Positions 24,653-33,382 of a stretch of DNA of 64,000 bases are shown here, piece by piece. Position numbers and translations under genes: made by a program. This stretch comes from Intestinibacillus sp. Marseille-P6563. GTDB taxonomy: Bacteria; Bacillota; Clostridia; Oscillospirales; Butyricicoccaceae. The stretch lies in NCBI RefSeq assembly GCF_900604335.1, contig NZ_UWOD01000001.1:647501-711500 (forward strand). The letters are read 5' to 3'. The notes beneath the pieces were generated by a model. It was given only the letters and a program-made list of their open reading frames with translations, was not told the DNA's origin and searched no databases. Position 1 is the stretch's first letter. Every line of letters begins with the position of its first letter.

Positions 24653-26665
24653 ATGGGAAGAACAACGATCGCCATTATGGGCAATCCGAACAGCGGTAAA
24701 ACGACCCTGTTCAACAAACTGACCGGTTCCAATCAGCACGTCGGCAACTGGCCCGGCGTCACGGTGGACCGCAAAACCGGTCAAATTCATCATGCGGGCA
24801 CGGTGGTCGATGTCGTCGACCTGCCGGGTATCTACTCGCTCTCCCCTTATACGCAGGAGGAGATCATCGCCCGCGAGTTCGTTCTGTCGAACGGACTGGA
24901 CGGCATCCTGAACATTGTGGATGCTGCCAACATTGAACGCAACCTCTATCTTACGATGCAGCTCATCGCCTTGGGGCTTCCGATGGTGATTGCGCTGAAT
25001 TTCATCGACGACTGCCGCGCCCAGGGCATTCAAATCGACTGCCAGGCCATGAGTGACCTGCTGGGTGTGCGCGTCATTCCGATCTCTGCCCGACGCGGAG
25101 AAAATATGGACACCCTGCTTGACGCCGTAGTCGGCGAAATGCGGCCTCCGGCCCATCAGCCCGACTATCTGCATGGCGTCGGCGCGGCCATCCGCCGGGT
25201 CTCCGGCCTGCTGGACGGTCTGTCGCTGCGGCGGGCCAGCCTGCCCTTTTATGCGGCCAAGCTCCTGGAAGGCGACAGCCATGTCTATGAGTCAGTCGCT
25301 CTGCCCGACCCGGTGCGGCATGAGATTTCACATGTGGCCCTCAGCCTGTGCAGCCACCAAAACAGCACGGACAATCAAATGATCATGGCCGATGCCATTT
25401 ATGACTTCATCGAGTCGGTGGTCAAACAGTGTTATATCCGGCCGAAAAATCCGCCGCTCACGATCACCGAACGCATCGACCGGGTGGTCATGAACAAATG
25501 GCTGGCGCTCCCGATTTTTGCGCTTTTGATGTGCCTGATGTTCCTGACGACGTTTGGTCCGGTCGGCTCATTCCTGATGGATGGGCTGGACACGCTCATT
25601 CAGGGGCATTTGGCTCCCCTGGTGGAAAGCACCCTGCTGAACATTGGCGCTTCCGACTGGGTCATTGGCCTGGTATGCGATGGCATCATCGGCGGTGTCG
25701 GCGGTGTGGTCAGCTTTTTGCCGCAGATCGTTATTTTGTTTTTCTTTCTGTCCATTTTGGAGGATACCGGCTATCTGGCGCGCATTGCGTTCATTATGGA
25801 CACCCTGCTGCGTAAGATCGGCCTGTCGGGCAAATCTTTTGTGCCCATGCTGATGGGCTTTGGCTGTACGACCCCTGCGGTCATGGCGGCCCGCACCATG
25901 GAAAATGAGGATGACCGCCGCATGACGATCATGCTCACCCCCTTCATGTCCTGCGGCGCCAAGCTGCCGGTCTATGCCCTTTTTGCCGGCACCTTTTTCC
26001 CCGATCACGCAGGGCTGGTCATCATCAGCCTGTATGTGCTCGGCATTATTATGGCGATTGTCGCCGGTTTTCTGCTCAAAAAGACCGTATTCCGCGGCGT
26101 ATCTTCGGGCTTCGTGCTTGAGTTGCCCACCTATCGCCTGCCCACCTTCAAGGGAACGGTGCGCAATATGTGGACCCGCGCCAAGGACTTCCTGACCAAG
26201 GCTGGTACGATCATCTTCCTGATGAGCGTACTGATTTGGCTGCTGCAAAACTTCACGCCTTCTTTTACCGTGGCACAAAGTTCGGCAGATTCCATTTTGG
26301 GTGGGTTTGGTCAGCTGATCGCCCCCCTCTTTACACCGCTTGGCTTTGGCTTCTGGCAGGCAGCCGTATCGCTGCTTGCTGGTCTGGTTGCCAAAGAAGC
26401 TGTGGTTTCTACTCTGTCGGTGCTCTATGGCGCCGGCGGTGACAGCGCCATGCTGGCCGCCATTCTGGCGGGTGCTTTTACCCCGCTCGCAGCGTACAGC
26501 TTTTTGGTCTTTACTTTGCTTTATATGCCCTGCATGTCTGCCTTTGCGACCATCAAACGGGAAATGGGCGGATGGCGTTGGGCATTCGGTTCGGCCGCCC
26601 TGCAAATCGGCTTGGCTTGGCTGACTGCTTTTATTCTATACAACATTGGCGGCTTGATTTTCTAG
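24653..26665 (+). CDS. feoB: Ferrous iron transporter B
   Basis: The Fe2+ permease, about 670 residues. N-terminal G domain with G1 GNPNSGKTT at 10-18, GVTVDRKTG (G2 region) near 35 and G3 DLPG at 56-59; then a helical GDI domain and the membrane part with two Gate repeats (FVPMLMGFGCTTPAVMAARTM, and the later AGLVAKEAVVSTLSVLYG) carrying the conserved Cys of the pore. The start is unsure: ATG at 24653 lies 8 nt after the feoA stop with only a weak binding site, while a TTG at 24635 overlaps feoA. Translational coupling to feoA is likely either way. Confidence 0.94.
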   Translation: MGRTTIAIMGNPNSGKTTLFNKLTGSNQHVGNWPGVTVDRKTGQIHHAGTVVDVVDLPGIYSLSPYTQEEIIAREFVLSNGLDGILNIVDAANIERNLYLTMQLIALGLPMVIALNFIDDCRAQGIQIDCQAMSDLLGVRVIPISARRGENMDTLLDAVVGEMRPPAHQPDYLHGVGAAIRRVSGLLDGLSLRRASLPFYAAKLLEGDSHVYESVALPDPVRHEISHVALSLCSHQNSTDNQMIMADAIYDFIESVVKQCYIRPKNPPLTITERIDRVVMNKWLALPIFALLMCLMFLTTFGPVGSFLMDGLDTLIQGHLAPLVESTLLNIGASDWVIGLVCDGIIGGVGGVVSFLPQIVILFFFLSILEDTGYLARIAFIMDTLLRKIGLSGKSFVPMLMGFGCTTPAVMAARTMENEDDRRMTIMLTPFMSCGAKLPVYALFAGTFFPDHAGLVIISLYVLGIIMAIVAGFLLKKTVFRGVSSGFVLELPTYRLPTFKGTVRNMWTRAKDFLTKAGTIIFLMSVLIWLLQNFTPSFTVAQSSADSILGGFGQLIAPLFTPLGFGFWQAAVSLLAGLVAKEAVVSTLSVLYGAGGDSAMLAAILAGAFTPLAAYSFLVFTLLYMPCMSAFATIKREMGGWRWAFGSAALQIGLAWLTAFILYNIGGLIF

Positions 26666-26691
26666 CCGCTCAACGAAACGGGGAGGTTCGA

Positions 26692-27075
26692 ATGGCAAGC
26701 ATCCGTGAATCCGGCGAAAATTATTTGGAACTGATTCTAGACATCTACCGCGAACAAGGGGAAGTGCGTTCGGTGGACATTGCCCGCCGCTTGGGCGTAT
26801 CGCGCGCCTCGGTATCCAAAGCTTTGGGGGTCCTGCGGGAAGCCGGTATGGTGGAACCTGCCTATTATGGCAAGGTGGTATTGACCGAAGAAGGCATGCA
26901 GCGCGCTGCCGAAGTCCGAGGCCGTCATGAATTACTTTGCCGGTATCTGGTGGATGTTTTAGGGGTTTCGCGTGAGATTGCAGAAGCCGATGCCTGCCGG
27001 ATGGAACATGTGGTCAGCGAAGAAATGATCGTGCGTTTGCGTGAAGCATTGGATGATCCGTCTGATTCAAAATAA
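26692..27075 (+). CDS. DtxR/MntR family metal-dependent regulator, single-domain-plus-dimerisation form
   Basis: A 127-residue regulator. Winged helix at about 5-65 (VRSVDIARRLGVSRASVSKALGVL), then the metal-binding dimerisation region. The segment DACRMEHVVS has Cys, Glu and His in the positions of the primary site of DtxR (ACRWEH), where MntR has Glu in place of Cys; RHELL supplies the other His. The Cys favours an iron-type sensor, which fits its place behind feoA-feoB. It lacks the SH3-like third domain of DtxR. Start: ATG at 26692, behind GGGGAGG; the frame continues upstream into feoB without a signal. Probably represses its own operon at the dyad at 24366. Confidence 0.85.
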   Translation: MASIRESGENYLELILDIYREQGEVRSVDIARRLGVSRASVSKALGVLREAGMVEPAYYGKVVLTEEGMQRAAEVRGRHELLCRYLVDVLGVSREIAEADACRMEHVVSEEMIVRLREALDDPSDSK

Positions 27076-27079
27076 CTCA

Positions 27080-27112
27080 AAAGCCAGCGTTTTGAAAACG
27101 CTGGCTTTTTTT
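27080..27112 (+). terminator. Terminator of the feo operon
   Basis: AAAGCCAGCGTTTT pairs with AAAACGCTGGCTTT, followed by Ts. Confidence 0.92.
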
Positions 27113-27175
27113 CGCATGAAAACGGCATAAACCGCGCAAACTAGAGGGAAGTTTGATCAAATCGGAGGCACTGCC

Positions 27176-27541
27176 ATGCAAATTTCCTCTCGGACAAAGT
27201 ATCTTGTGACCGGTGGACTGGCCGGGCTGGCCAATGGATTTTTCGGGGCTGGCGGCGGCTTATTTCTTGTGCCGCTTTTCATCGGCTGGCTCAAGCTAGA
27301 CGAACGAAAGGCCTTTGCCACCTCGGTCGCTGTGATTCTGCCGTTGTGCGCGGTTTCCGCCTGGATCTACTGGCGGCAGGGCAATCTGGTGCTGGGGCAG
27401 GCGCTGCCCTATCTGATTGGCGGGGCGGTCGGTGGATTTCTATCCGGCCGGATCTTCCAAAAGCTCAATATGCTCTGGCTGCGCCGAATCTTTGGCATGT
27501 TCATCCTGTATGGCGGCATCCGCGCCTTGTTTTTGTGGTAA
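27176..27541 (+). CDS. Half-size TauE/SafE family membrane protein (first of a pair)
   Basis: A 121-residue membrane protein with about four helices, equal to one half of a TauE/SafE anion exporter. The family motif GLANGFFGAGGGLFLVPLF lies at 17-35, and the end is RRIFGMFILYGGIRALFL. Full-length family members (about 250 residues) contain two such repeats in one chain; here the second half is the next gene, 12 nt downstream. The two probably form a heterodimer. Family substrates include sulfite and organosulfonates, but nothing here identifies one. GGAGG precedes the ATG. Confidence 0.82.
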   Translation: MQISSRTKYLVTGGLAGLANGFFGAGGGLFLVPLFIGWLKLDERKAFATSVAVILPLCAVSAWIYWRQGNLVLGQALPYLIGGAVGGFLSGRIFQKLNMLWLRRIFGMFILYGGIRALFLW

Positions 27542-27553
27542 AAGGGGGATGCC

Positions 27554-27922
27554 ATGTTTTTGTCCATTCTGGCCGGTCTGGTGACCGGTATCCTCTCGGG
27601 CTTCGGCATCGGCGGCGGCAGTCTGCTGATGCTGTATTTGACCCTGGTTGCGGGACTGACCCAGCAGGCCGCCGCGGGAATCAATCTGCTGTATTTCATC
27701 TCCTGCGCCCCAGCGGCGCTGGTATCGCACATCAAAAACCATCTGGTCGAAAAACAGGCCGTTCTTTGGTGTACGCTGGCGGGCATCCCCACTTCGGTGG
27801 CCGCCTCTTTGCTGGCGGGTGCCACCGAAGTTTCCCTGCTGCGGCGGTTATTTGGCGTCCTGCTGCTTTACATTGGCCTCAAAGAACTGCGCGCCAAAAA
27901 ACCGGAGGATACAAAACAGTAA
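27554..27922 (+). CDS. Half-size TauE/SafE family membrane protein (second of a pair)
   Basis: A 122-residue protein with the same layout as its upstream neighbour: motif LVTGILSGFGIGGGSLLMLYL at about 9-29 and a closing RRLFGVLLLYIGLKELRAKK. The two copies share the G-x-G-GGG core and the RRxFGxxxLYxGxxxL ending but are otherwise divergent, so the split is old. Start ATG behind AAAGGGGG, 12 nt after the first half, so co-translation in equal amounts is likely. Confidence 0.82.
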   Translation: MFLSILAGLVTGILSGFGIGGGSLLMLYLTLVAGLTQQAAAGINLLYFISCAPAALVSHIKNHLVEKQAVLWCTLAGIPTSVAASLLAGATEVSLLRRLFGVLLLYIGLKELRAKKPEDTKQ

Positions 27923-28014
27923 CATTTTCCATTTCAGGGAACACCTCTCCCCTCTTTTCGTCTATACTATAAGAAACAGCACAACGTGGATTTTGACGAA
28001 ATGAGGTGTTTGCT

Positions 28015-28944
28015 ATGAAAAAGCGATGGCTCACGCTTAGTATCTGCCTGTTGTGGCTCCTGACCTTCCTGACTGCCTGCGGCGGCAGCAGTCAAAGCAA
28101 TGAAACGGCGGCTGCGGACGGCGCTTCCAACAGCGAAGGCTGGTCCCAAACCACCGACGAAGCCGCCCCGCAAGACACCAGCACTCCTGCCTCCCAGGCG
28201 CTGCAAAACGCCAAAATCATCCGCACCGGACAAATGGATCTGGAAACCCAGGATTTCGAGGAAACCGATGCGTTTGTGCGCACCCTGACCGAAACACAGG
28301 GCGGGTATCTGGAATCCACTTCGGTGTCGGGCGATCCCGGTTCGCGGTATGGCAGCTATACCGTCCGCATCCCGCAGGAGGGGTATGACACCTTTTTTGC
28401 CCAGGTGGGCGAAAGCTGTCATGTGGTGAGCAGTTCCAGCCAGTCGCAGAACATCACCGAACAATATGTCGATTTGGAAACCCGCTTATCCTCGCTGCGC
28501 ACCAAACATCAACGCTTATTGGACCTGCTGGCGCAGGCCGACAGTATGGAAACCATTGTCGCCCTGGAAAGCGAACTGGCCGACACCGAATATGAGATTG
28601 AAAGCCTGACCGGCTCGCTGCGGCAATACGACAGCCTGATCAGCTTTTCGACCATTGACCTGTCGGTCCGCGAAGTGTCCTCGCTCTCCCCGGTTTCGGA
28701 AGGCAATTCGTTCTTCAGTGAACTGGGGCAGGCGCTGAAAAACGGCAGCCATGGTGTGCTGTCCTTCCTGCGCGGGCTGATTCTGGTCTGCGCGACCATC
28801 TGGCCGGTGCTCCTGCTGGCTGCTGTGGTGGTTGTTGTGATTTGGCAGATTCGCCGCCGCCGCAAAGCCAAGGCACAGCCCCCTGTACTGCCCCCGCTCG
28901 ATGACACCCCCGCTGACGATTCCCCCGAAGATCCCAAGGCATAA
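28015..28944 (+). CDS. DUF4349 domain lipoprotein
   Basis: A 309-residue lipoprotein. A signal peptide ends in the lipobox LTAC-GG near residue 21, followed by a Ser/Ala/Glu-rich linker. The DUF4349 domain (about 65-225) opens with RTGQMDLETQDFEE and has a coiled-coil segment (YVDLETRLSSLRTKHQRLLDLL). A C-terminal membrane helix at ~255-280 is followed by RRRRKAK. The protein is thus anchored at both ends. Function is unknown in the family. A GTG opens the frame at 28006, but GAGG eight nt before the ATG at 28015 sets the start. It is followed by a hairpin shared with the leftward LacI gene. Confidence 0.85.
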   Translation: MKKRWLTLSICLLWLLTFLTACGGSSQSNETAAADGASNSEGWSQTTDEAAPQDTSTPASQALQNAKIIRTGQMDLETQDFEETDAFVRTLTETQGGYLESTSVSGDPGSRYGSYTVRIPQEGYDTFFAQVGESCHVVSSSSQSQNITEQYVDLETRLSSLRTKHQRLLDLLAQADSMETIVALESELADTEYEIESLTGSLRQYDSLISFSTIDLSVREVSSLSPVSEGNSFFSELGQALKNGSHGVLSFLRGLILVCATIWPVLLLAAVVVVVIWQIRRRRKAKAQPPVLPPLDDTPADDSPEDPKA

Positions 28945-28947
28945 AGA

Positions 28948-28979
28948 AAACCGCCGTCGCTTCTCTGCGACGGCGGTTT
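28948..28979. terminator. Bidirectional terminator
   Basis: AAACCGCCGTCGC pairs perfectly with GCGACGGCGGTTT between the convergent DUF4349 and LacI genes; the T run is better on the minus strand. Confidence 0.82.
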
Positions 28980-28980
28980 G

Positions 28981-30012
28981 TTATTCCAAACATTCCCGCA
29001 CCAAAATTTCACTGGGCGTATAGATTTGTTCGCTGGGCTGGATGTCCTGCATGCAGTAATCGACCAGCACACGCACCGGCAGTTCGCCTTGCCGCACCGT
29101 GTTGCTGTTAATGGTGCAGGTGACAATGCCTTCCCGCAACAGGTCCAAAATCTCGGGATAATCCTCAAAGCAAATCACTTTGACCTTTCCGCCCAGCCCG
29201 GCCTCCTGGATGGCGCGGCCTACCTCGCCGACGCCGCCGCCGACGATGTAAATGCCATCCAAATCCGGTCTCTGGCGCAGCAAATCCAAGGTCATGTGAT
29301 AGGTTTTGGATGGGTTTTCAAAGCTGGGCAGCGTTTCCGCCACTTCGATCTGCGGAAAATTTGTGTGCAGATAATCCAGAAAGGACCGCTCGCGCACATA
29401 CAAAAAATATGTGCCCGCACGCAGCGCCGATGTGCTGGTGATGACCGCAATCTTTCCGGCCCCACCCAAAAACTCACCCAGCATCCGCCCCGCGACCCGT
29501 CCGGCTTTGGCAGCATTTTCCCCAACATAGCACAGTCGTCCGGCGTTTTCCAAATCGGTGTTGGTGCACACGACCGGAATGCCGCTTTCGGACGCGCGGC
29601 AGACCGCCTGCCGCACCGGCTCGGCTGACAGGGGGCTTAAAATAATGCCATCCATCTTCTGCTCGATGGACGCCTGAATCTGGGCGACCTGAGTATCCAC
29701 ATCGCCAAAGGCGCTGCTTGAAAAAGCTACCTCCACCGGACACATGTGCAGCGTTTCCACCGCGTGCCGGATACCCCGCTCGATAAACGGCCGAGCATCG
29801 ACGTTCAGTAAAATCGCCGCCAACCGGATGGAAGCTGCCTGTTTTTGCAGCGCACGACCGGCCAGATTGGGCCGATAGCCAGTCTGGTCGAGCACCTGCT
29901 GCACCCGCTGCCGCACTTCTTCGCTGACGCCCGGCCGCTTGTGCAGCACTTTGTCCACCGTCGAACGATGCACGCCCGCCATGGCCGCGATTTCTTTGAG
30001 TGTCACTCCCAT
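28981..30012 (-). CDS. LacI family transcription regulator
   Basis: A 343-residue regulator. The N-terminal helix-turn-helix is VTLKEIAAMAGVHRSTVDKVLHKRPGVS; the STVDKVL hinge approach differs from the usual STVSRVL. The remaining ~280 residues form a periplasmic-binding-protein-like effector domain of the sugar-binding type (IDGIILSPLSAEPVRQAV, then IPVVCTNTDLENAG). The effector is probably a small sugar or derivative, unknown. Its targets are not evident: the flanking genes are the DUF4349 lipoprotein and the thiamine operon, the latter already explained by a riboswitch. Confidence 0.9.
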   Translation of the reverse strand: MGVTLKEIAAMAGVHRSTVDKVLHKRPGVSEEVRQRVQQVLDQTGYRPNLAGRALQKQAASIRLAAILLNVDARPFIERGIRHAVETLHMCPVEVAFSSSAFGDVDTQVAQIQASIEQKMDGIILSPLSAEPVRQAVCRASESGIPVVCTNTDLENAGRLCYVGENAAKAGRVAGRMLGEFLGGAGKIAVITSTSALRAGTYFLYVRERSFLDYLHTNFPQIEVAETLPSFENPSKTYHMTLDLLRQRPDLDGIYIVGGGVGEVGRAIQEAGLGGKVKVICFEDYPEILDLLREGIVTCTINSNTVRQGELPVRVLVDYCMQDIQPSEQIYTPSEILVRECLE

Positions 30013-30078
30013 CCGCTTGTTCCTCCTGTTTCAATGTTTCTATCTTACTAAACCTGCACTTTTCTGTCAACCCAATGG

Positions 30079-30110
30079 GAAAGCCCTCTGCTCAGTTGCA
30101 GAGGGCTTTC
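30079..30110 (-). terminator. Hairpin at the end of the thiamine operon
   Basis: GAAAGCCCTCTGC pairs with GCAGAGGGCTTTC with a 6-nt loop, 22 bp after the thiY stop. It lacks a long T run, so termination strength is uncertain. Confidence 0.6.
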
Positions 30111-30131
30111 CTTGCTGTTCGAAAAAATGAA

Positions 30132-31148
30132 TTAGAAATCAATATTTGCCATGACTTCGGATACGTCCGGCTTTTCCGAAATCAGTCCTTCGTCGTACAT
30201 CCAGTCGATGTTTTCCTGCCAGCACTCTTCCGACTGGCTGAGGAACGATGCCGTGTCGGTTTCCATCAGCGGGAGCAGCGTTTCGGTGGACTTCTTCTCG
30301 ACATCCGGGTCCAAGGCAAAGTTGGCCTCGTCCTGGTTATCGAGCAGTACCTGGAGCGTTTCGTCCGGCTTGTTCTTGAAGTCCTCGAAGCCCTTCTGGC
30401 AAGCGCGCAGGAAGGCGGCAATCACTTCGGGTTCCTCTTCAATCACCTTGTCGTTTGCCACAAACACGCCTTCGTAATACTGCGGCACGCCGAAATCATC
30501 CGGGAAGAAATAATTGACTTCAAAGCCTTCCTTCTCCATCTGCGGAACTTCGTGATTGACCAGACAGCCGATCGTGGCGTCCACATTGCCGGTGGTCATG
30601 GAGCTCATCAGGTCAAAACCGACATCGATCATGGTCACATCGGACGGGTCCGCCCCGCTCGACTTCATAATGCTGTGGATAAGCGCTTCGGACAGTTCGG
30701 TGCCCGCATAGCCGACCGTCTTGCCGACCAGATCGGCAGGTTCGGTGATATCCTTTTCCTTGAGAGACAGAACAATATTCAGCGGCGCCTGCACGACAGC
30801 GGCGACCGACTTGACCGGCACGTCCTGCTCCACGCGCGCCTGGATAACGTCCTGCTGGTAATACAGGCCAATGTCCGCCTTGCCGGCGGCCACCATGCTA
30901 AGTGCATCGTTGGTTCCTGCCGGGGACTGGATGTTGACCGTCAACCCTTCCTCGGCAAAATAACCGGCCTCCTGCGCCTGATACAGGAAGGTGTGCAGCG
31001 CATTCGGATACCAGTCGAGCACCACGGTCAGCTCCCGCAGATCATTACCCTTTGTATCCGAACCCGACTGGGCTGCCGAATTGTTCGCACCACAGCCGGA
31101 AAGCAGCAGCGCGCCGGCTGTCAGCAAGGCAAAAACTCTCTTTTTCAT
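30132..31148 (-). CDS. thiY: ABC transporter substrate-binding lipoprotein, thiamine pyrimidine type (ThiY-like)
   Basis: A 338-residue lipoprotein of the NMT1/THI5-like family. The signal peptide ends in LLLSGC-GAN near residue 19. The mature part has VVLDWYPNALHTFLYQAQEAGYF, the hallmark of pyrimidine-precursor binding proteins, and then AGTNDALSMVAAGKADIGLYYQQ. It should deliver an HMP-related pyrimidine (for example formylaminopyrimidine) to the ThiX/ThiZ permease encoded upstream. It is the last gene of the TPP-riboswitch operon. Assignment to thiamine rests on both the sequence type and the operon. Confidence 0.9.
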   Translation of the reverse strand: MKKRVFALLTAGALLLSGCGANNSAAQSGSDTKGNDLRELTVVLDWYPNALHTFLYQAQEAGYFAEEGLTVNIQSPAGTNDALSMVAAGKADIGLYYQQDVIQARVEQDVPVKSVAAVVQAPLNIVLSLKEKDITEPADLVGKTVGYAGTELSEALIHSIMKSSGADPSDVTMIDVGFDLMSSMTTGNVDATIGCLVNHEVPQMEKEGFEVNYFFPDDFGVPQYYEGVFVANDKVIEEEPEVIAAFLRACQKGFEDFKNKPDETLQVLLDNQDEANFALDPDVEKKSTETLLPLMETDTASFLSQSEECWQENIDWMYDEGLISEKPDVSEVMANIDF

Positions 31149-31173
31149 GTTGATACTCCTTGATGTAGATTTT

Positions 31174-31926
31174 TTACAGATCCCCGCGCCAGGTGATCAC
31201 TTTCTTTTCCAGCCAGGATACCAGCGCAACCGCGACCATAGCGACCACGCTCAGCAGCACAATGGGCGCAAAAACGCCTGCGCCGTCCAGCTGGGTCATC
31301 ATACGGCGGCTGAAATAGCCCAGGCCCGCGTCCGCGCCCAGCCATTCGCCGATGGCAGCGCCGATGATGGACAGCGGAATGGCCATTTTGATGGCCGAAA
31401 AGAAATACGGCAGGCTTGCCGGGATCTTCAGTTTGACAAATATCTCCTTTTTCCCGGCGCCGAACGAGCGCAGCAGATCGATCATATCGGTCTTGGCCGA
31501 GCGGAACCCGTCAAACACCGTGATCGCAATGGGGAAAAAGGTAATCAGTACCGTTACCAGCACTTTGCTCCAAATCGTATAACCGAACCACAGCACAAAC
31601 AGGGGCGCCAGCGCCGTGGTCGGGATGGTCTGCGAGGCGACAATGACCGGATAGAGCGTCTTTTCCGCAACCGGGCTGGCGTCCATCAAGATGGCCAGCA
31701 ACACGCCCAGCACGACTGAAATCACCAGGCCAATGCCGGTGCACAGCAGGGTCGCGGGCAGATGGGCGGTGAACAGCGGCTCGCGCAGCTCCCACAGGCG
31801 CACAAGCACCTGGGTGGGCGACGGCAGGATATAGGCTGCATCCATGCCCATGGCCCCGGCCTGCCAGATGATCAGCAGCACAAAGGCCAGCAGCAGCGCC
31901 GGAAGGTTGGCATTTCTCCCTTTCAT
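31174..31926 (-). CDS. thiX: ABC transporter permease, thiamine pyrimidine type (ThiX-like)
   Basis: A 250-residue permease of the SsuC/TauC type with six helices. The coupling EAA segment is ...RSFGAGKKEIFVKLKIPASLPYFF, and the core reads LYPVIVASQTIPTTALAPLFVLWFG. Its ATG at 31926 overlaps the stop of the ATPase gene (ATGA) and sits behind GGAGG. The frame continues far upstream, but those residues are antisense-like and have no signal. It forms the membrane pore for the substrate delivered by the downstream lipoprotein. Confidence 0.9.
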   Translation of the reverse strand: MKGRNANLPALLLAFVLLIIWQAGAMGMDAAYILPSPTQVLVRLWELREPLFTAHLPATLLCTGIGLVISVVLGVLLAILMDASPVAEKTLYPVIVASQTIPTTALAPLFVLWFGYTIWSKVLVTVLITFFPIAITVFDGFRSAKTDMIDLLRSFGAGKKEIFVKLKIPASLPYFFSAIKMAIPLSIIGAAIGEWLGADAGLGYFSRRMMTQLDGAGVFAPIVLLSVVAMVAVALVSWLEKKVITWRGDL

Positions 31927-32678
31927 GCGTCCACCTCCCGCCGCAGCATGTCGATGAGCTGTTCCCGCAGCGCCAGCATCTCCGGATGGGTCAGGCATTC
32001 GCGCGTGCGCGGATAGGCCGCCGGCACGGTGAACGACCGCAGCTTGCGGATGGGCATATCCTCGACCACCAGCACCCGGCCGGACAGGAAGATGGCCTCC
32101 TCCACGTCGTGAGTGATGAACAAAACGGTCTTGTGATCGTGTTCCCACTGATCGAGCAGCCACTCCTGCATGGAGATGCGCGTGAGGAAGTCGAGCGCCG
32201 AAAACGGCTCGTCGAGCAGCAGCAGTTCGGAACCGGTCAGCAGTGTGCGGGCAAAGGCCGCACGCTGGCGCATACCGCCCGACAGTTCGCTTGGCCGCTT
32301 GTCCCCCCATCCGGCCAGGCCGACCACATCCAGTGTCTTCTGGATGCGTTCGTCCATCTCGGCGCGGGAGCAGCTGCCCTGAATTTCCATCGGCAGGCGC
32401 AGGTTATCCGCCACCGTCCGCCAGGGAAACAGCAAATCGCGCTGGGGCATGTAGCCGCAGTACCCGCGGCGGCCGTCGATCGACTGGCCGTCCACCAGGA
32501 TATCCCCGCCTTTGCGGGCGAGCAGCTGATTGGTCAGGCGGAAAATGGTCGATTTGCCGCAGCCCGACGGGCCGATGACCGACACGAACTCGCCCGGCTC
32601 GATGTGGAAGGACAGATGGTCGATGATGTCGAAATCCTCCACCTCATATTGAAAGGAAACATCGCGAAATTCGAGCAT
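31923..32678 (-). CDS. thiZ: ABC transporter ATPase, thiamine pyrimidine type (ThiZ-like)
   Basis: A 251-residue ATPase. Walker A is [11 protein letters not shown] near 36, the signature is ELSGGMRQRAAFARTL near 133, and Walker B is LLLLDEPFSALD near 157, with the switch His in FITHDVEEA. It is of the SsuB/TauB class that powers NMT1-type uptake systems. It lies 3 nt after tenA and overlaps the permease gene by 4 nt. Energises uptake of a thiamine pyrimidine precursor. Confidence 0.9.
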   Translation of the reverse strand: MLEFRDVSFQYEVEDFDIIDHLSFHIEPGEFVSVIGPSGCGKSTIFRLTNQLLARKGGDILVDGQSIDGRRGYCGYMPQRDLLFPWRTVADNLRLPMEIQGSCSRAEMDERIQKTLDVVGLAGWGDKRPSELSGGMRQRAAFARTLLTGSELLLLDEPFSALDFLTRISMQEWLLDQWEHDHKTVLFITHDVEEAIFLSGRVLVVEDMPIRKLRSFTVPAAYPRTRECLTHPEMLALREQLIDMLRREVDA

Positions 32679-32681
32679 GGC

Positions 32682-33353
32682 TTACATCTCCATGTTCCAG
32701 GCCATATCCCAGAACAGGCCCTCGAACCGCGAACAATCGACAAAAATCTCAACGAGACGTTGCTTCTGCTTTTCACCAAGGCCCTCTGCAAGGTGTTCCA
32801 TCAGCTCGGTCAGCGCGACGTTCGCGGCCGCGTAGTCCTCCCCGGCATAGCCCTGCACCCACTCGCCGTAGAACGGATGCTGCGCTGCACCCGGATAGGT
32901 ACGGACCATCCACTTGGCGATGTGCTCGTAACTGATCGCGCACGAGAGCACGGCCGCCAGGATTTCGGCCGGACCTTCCTCGGCCGCGACCGCCCGCATA
33001 TAGGCGGTGTACGACTGATTTTTGAGCGAGGGCTTGACGTGTGCGGCCTCGGGCTCGGAAATGCCAAGTCGTGCCATATAGCCCTTGTGGATGTCCATTT
33101 CGCCGTTTAAAATACTGCCCACATAGGACGCAAAGGCGCGCATGACCTCGGGTTCGCGCGATTTGATGACGCCCTGCGCAAACACTTTGGCATAGTCAAA
33201 CAAATACACATAGTCCTGGAGCAAATAAAATTTGAATTTTTCTACATCAAGGCTGCCGTCGGCCAGACCGACCACAAAGGGATGCCGCAGATAGCCTTCC
33301 CAAATGTCGGCGGATGCCGCAAGCATGCGCCCGGTAATTGATTCGTTTTTCAA
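32682..33353 (-). CDS. tenA: TenA family aminopyrimidine aminohydrolase (thiaminase II)
   Basis: A 223-residue all-helical enzyme that hydrolyses aminopyrimidines from degraded thiamine to HMP. Catalytic residues are present: Asp47 in LLQDYVYL, the nucleophile Cys138 in VLSCAISYEH, and Glu211 in SRFEGLFWDMAW. Start is a TTG at 33353, seven nt after GGGGG; no ATG or GTG fits better. In the operon it stands between ThiM and the pyrimidine importer, which fits a salvage role. The 57 nt between thiM and tenA hold a GC hairpin, described separately. Confidence 0.93.
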   Translation of the reverse strand: MKNESITGRMLAASADIWEGYLRHPFVVGLADGSLDVEKFKFYLLQDYVYLFDYAKVFAQGVIKSREPEVMRAFASYVGSILNGEMDIHKGYMARLGISEPEAAHVKPSLKNQSYTAYMRAVAAEEGPAEILAAVLSCAISYEHIAKWMVRTYPGAAQHPFYGEWVQGYAGEDYAAANVALTELMEHLAEGLGEKQKQRLVEIFVDCSRFEGLFWDMAWNMEM

Positions 33354-33382
33354 GGTGGTACCCCCAATGAATGTTTTCCGGC

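Noticed and set aside
28981-30012. LacI regulator as controller of the thiamine operon
   Set aside because: The operon is already controlled by a TPP riboswitch, LacI proteins of this type bind sugars, and a hairpin separates the genes.
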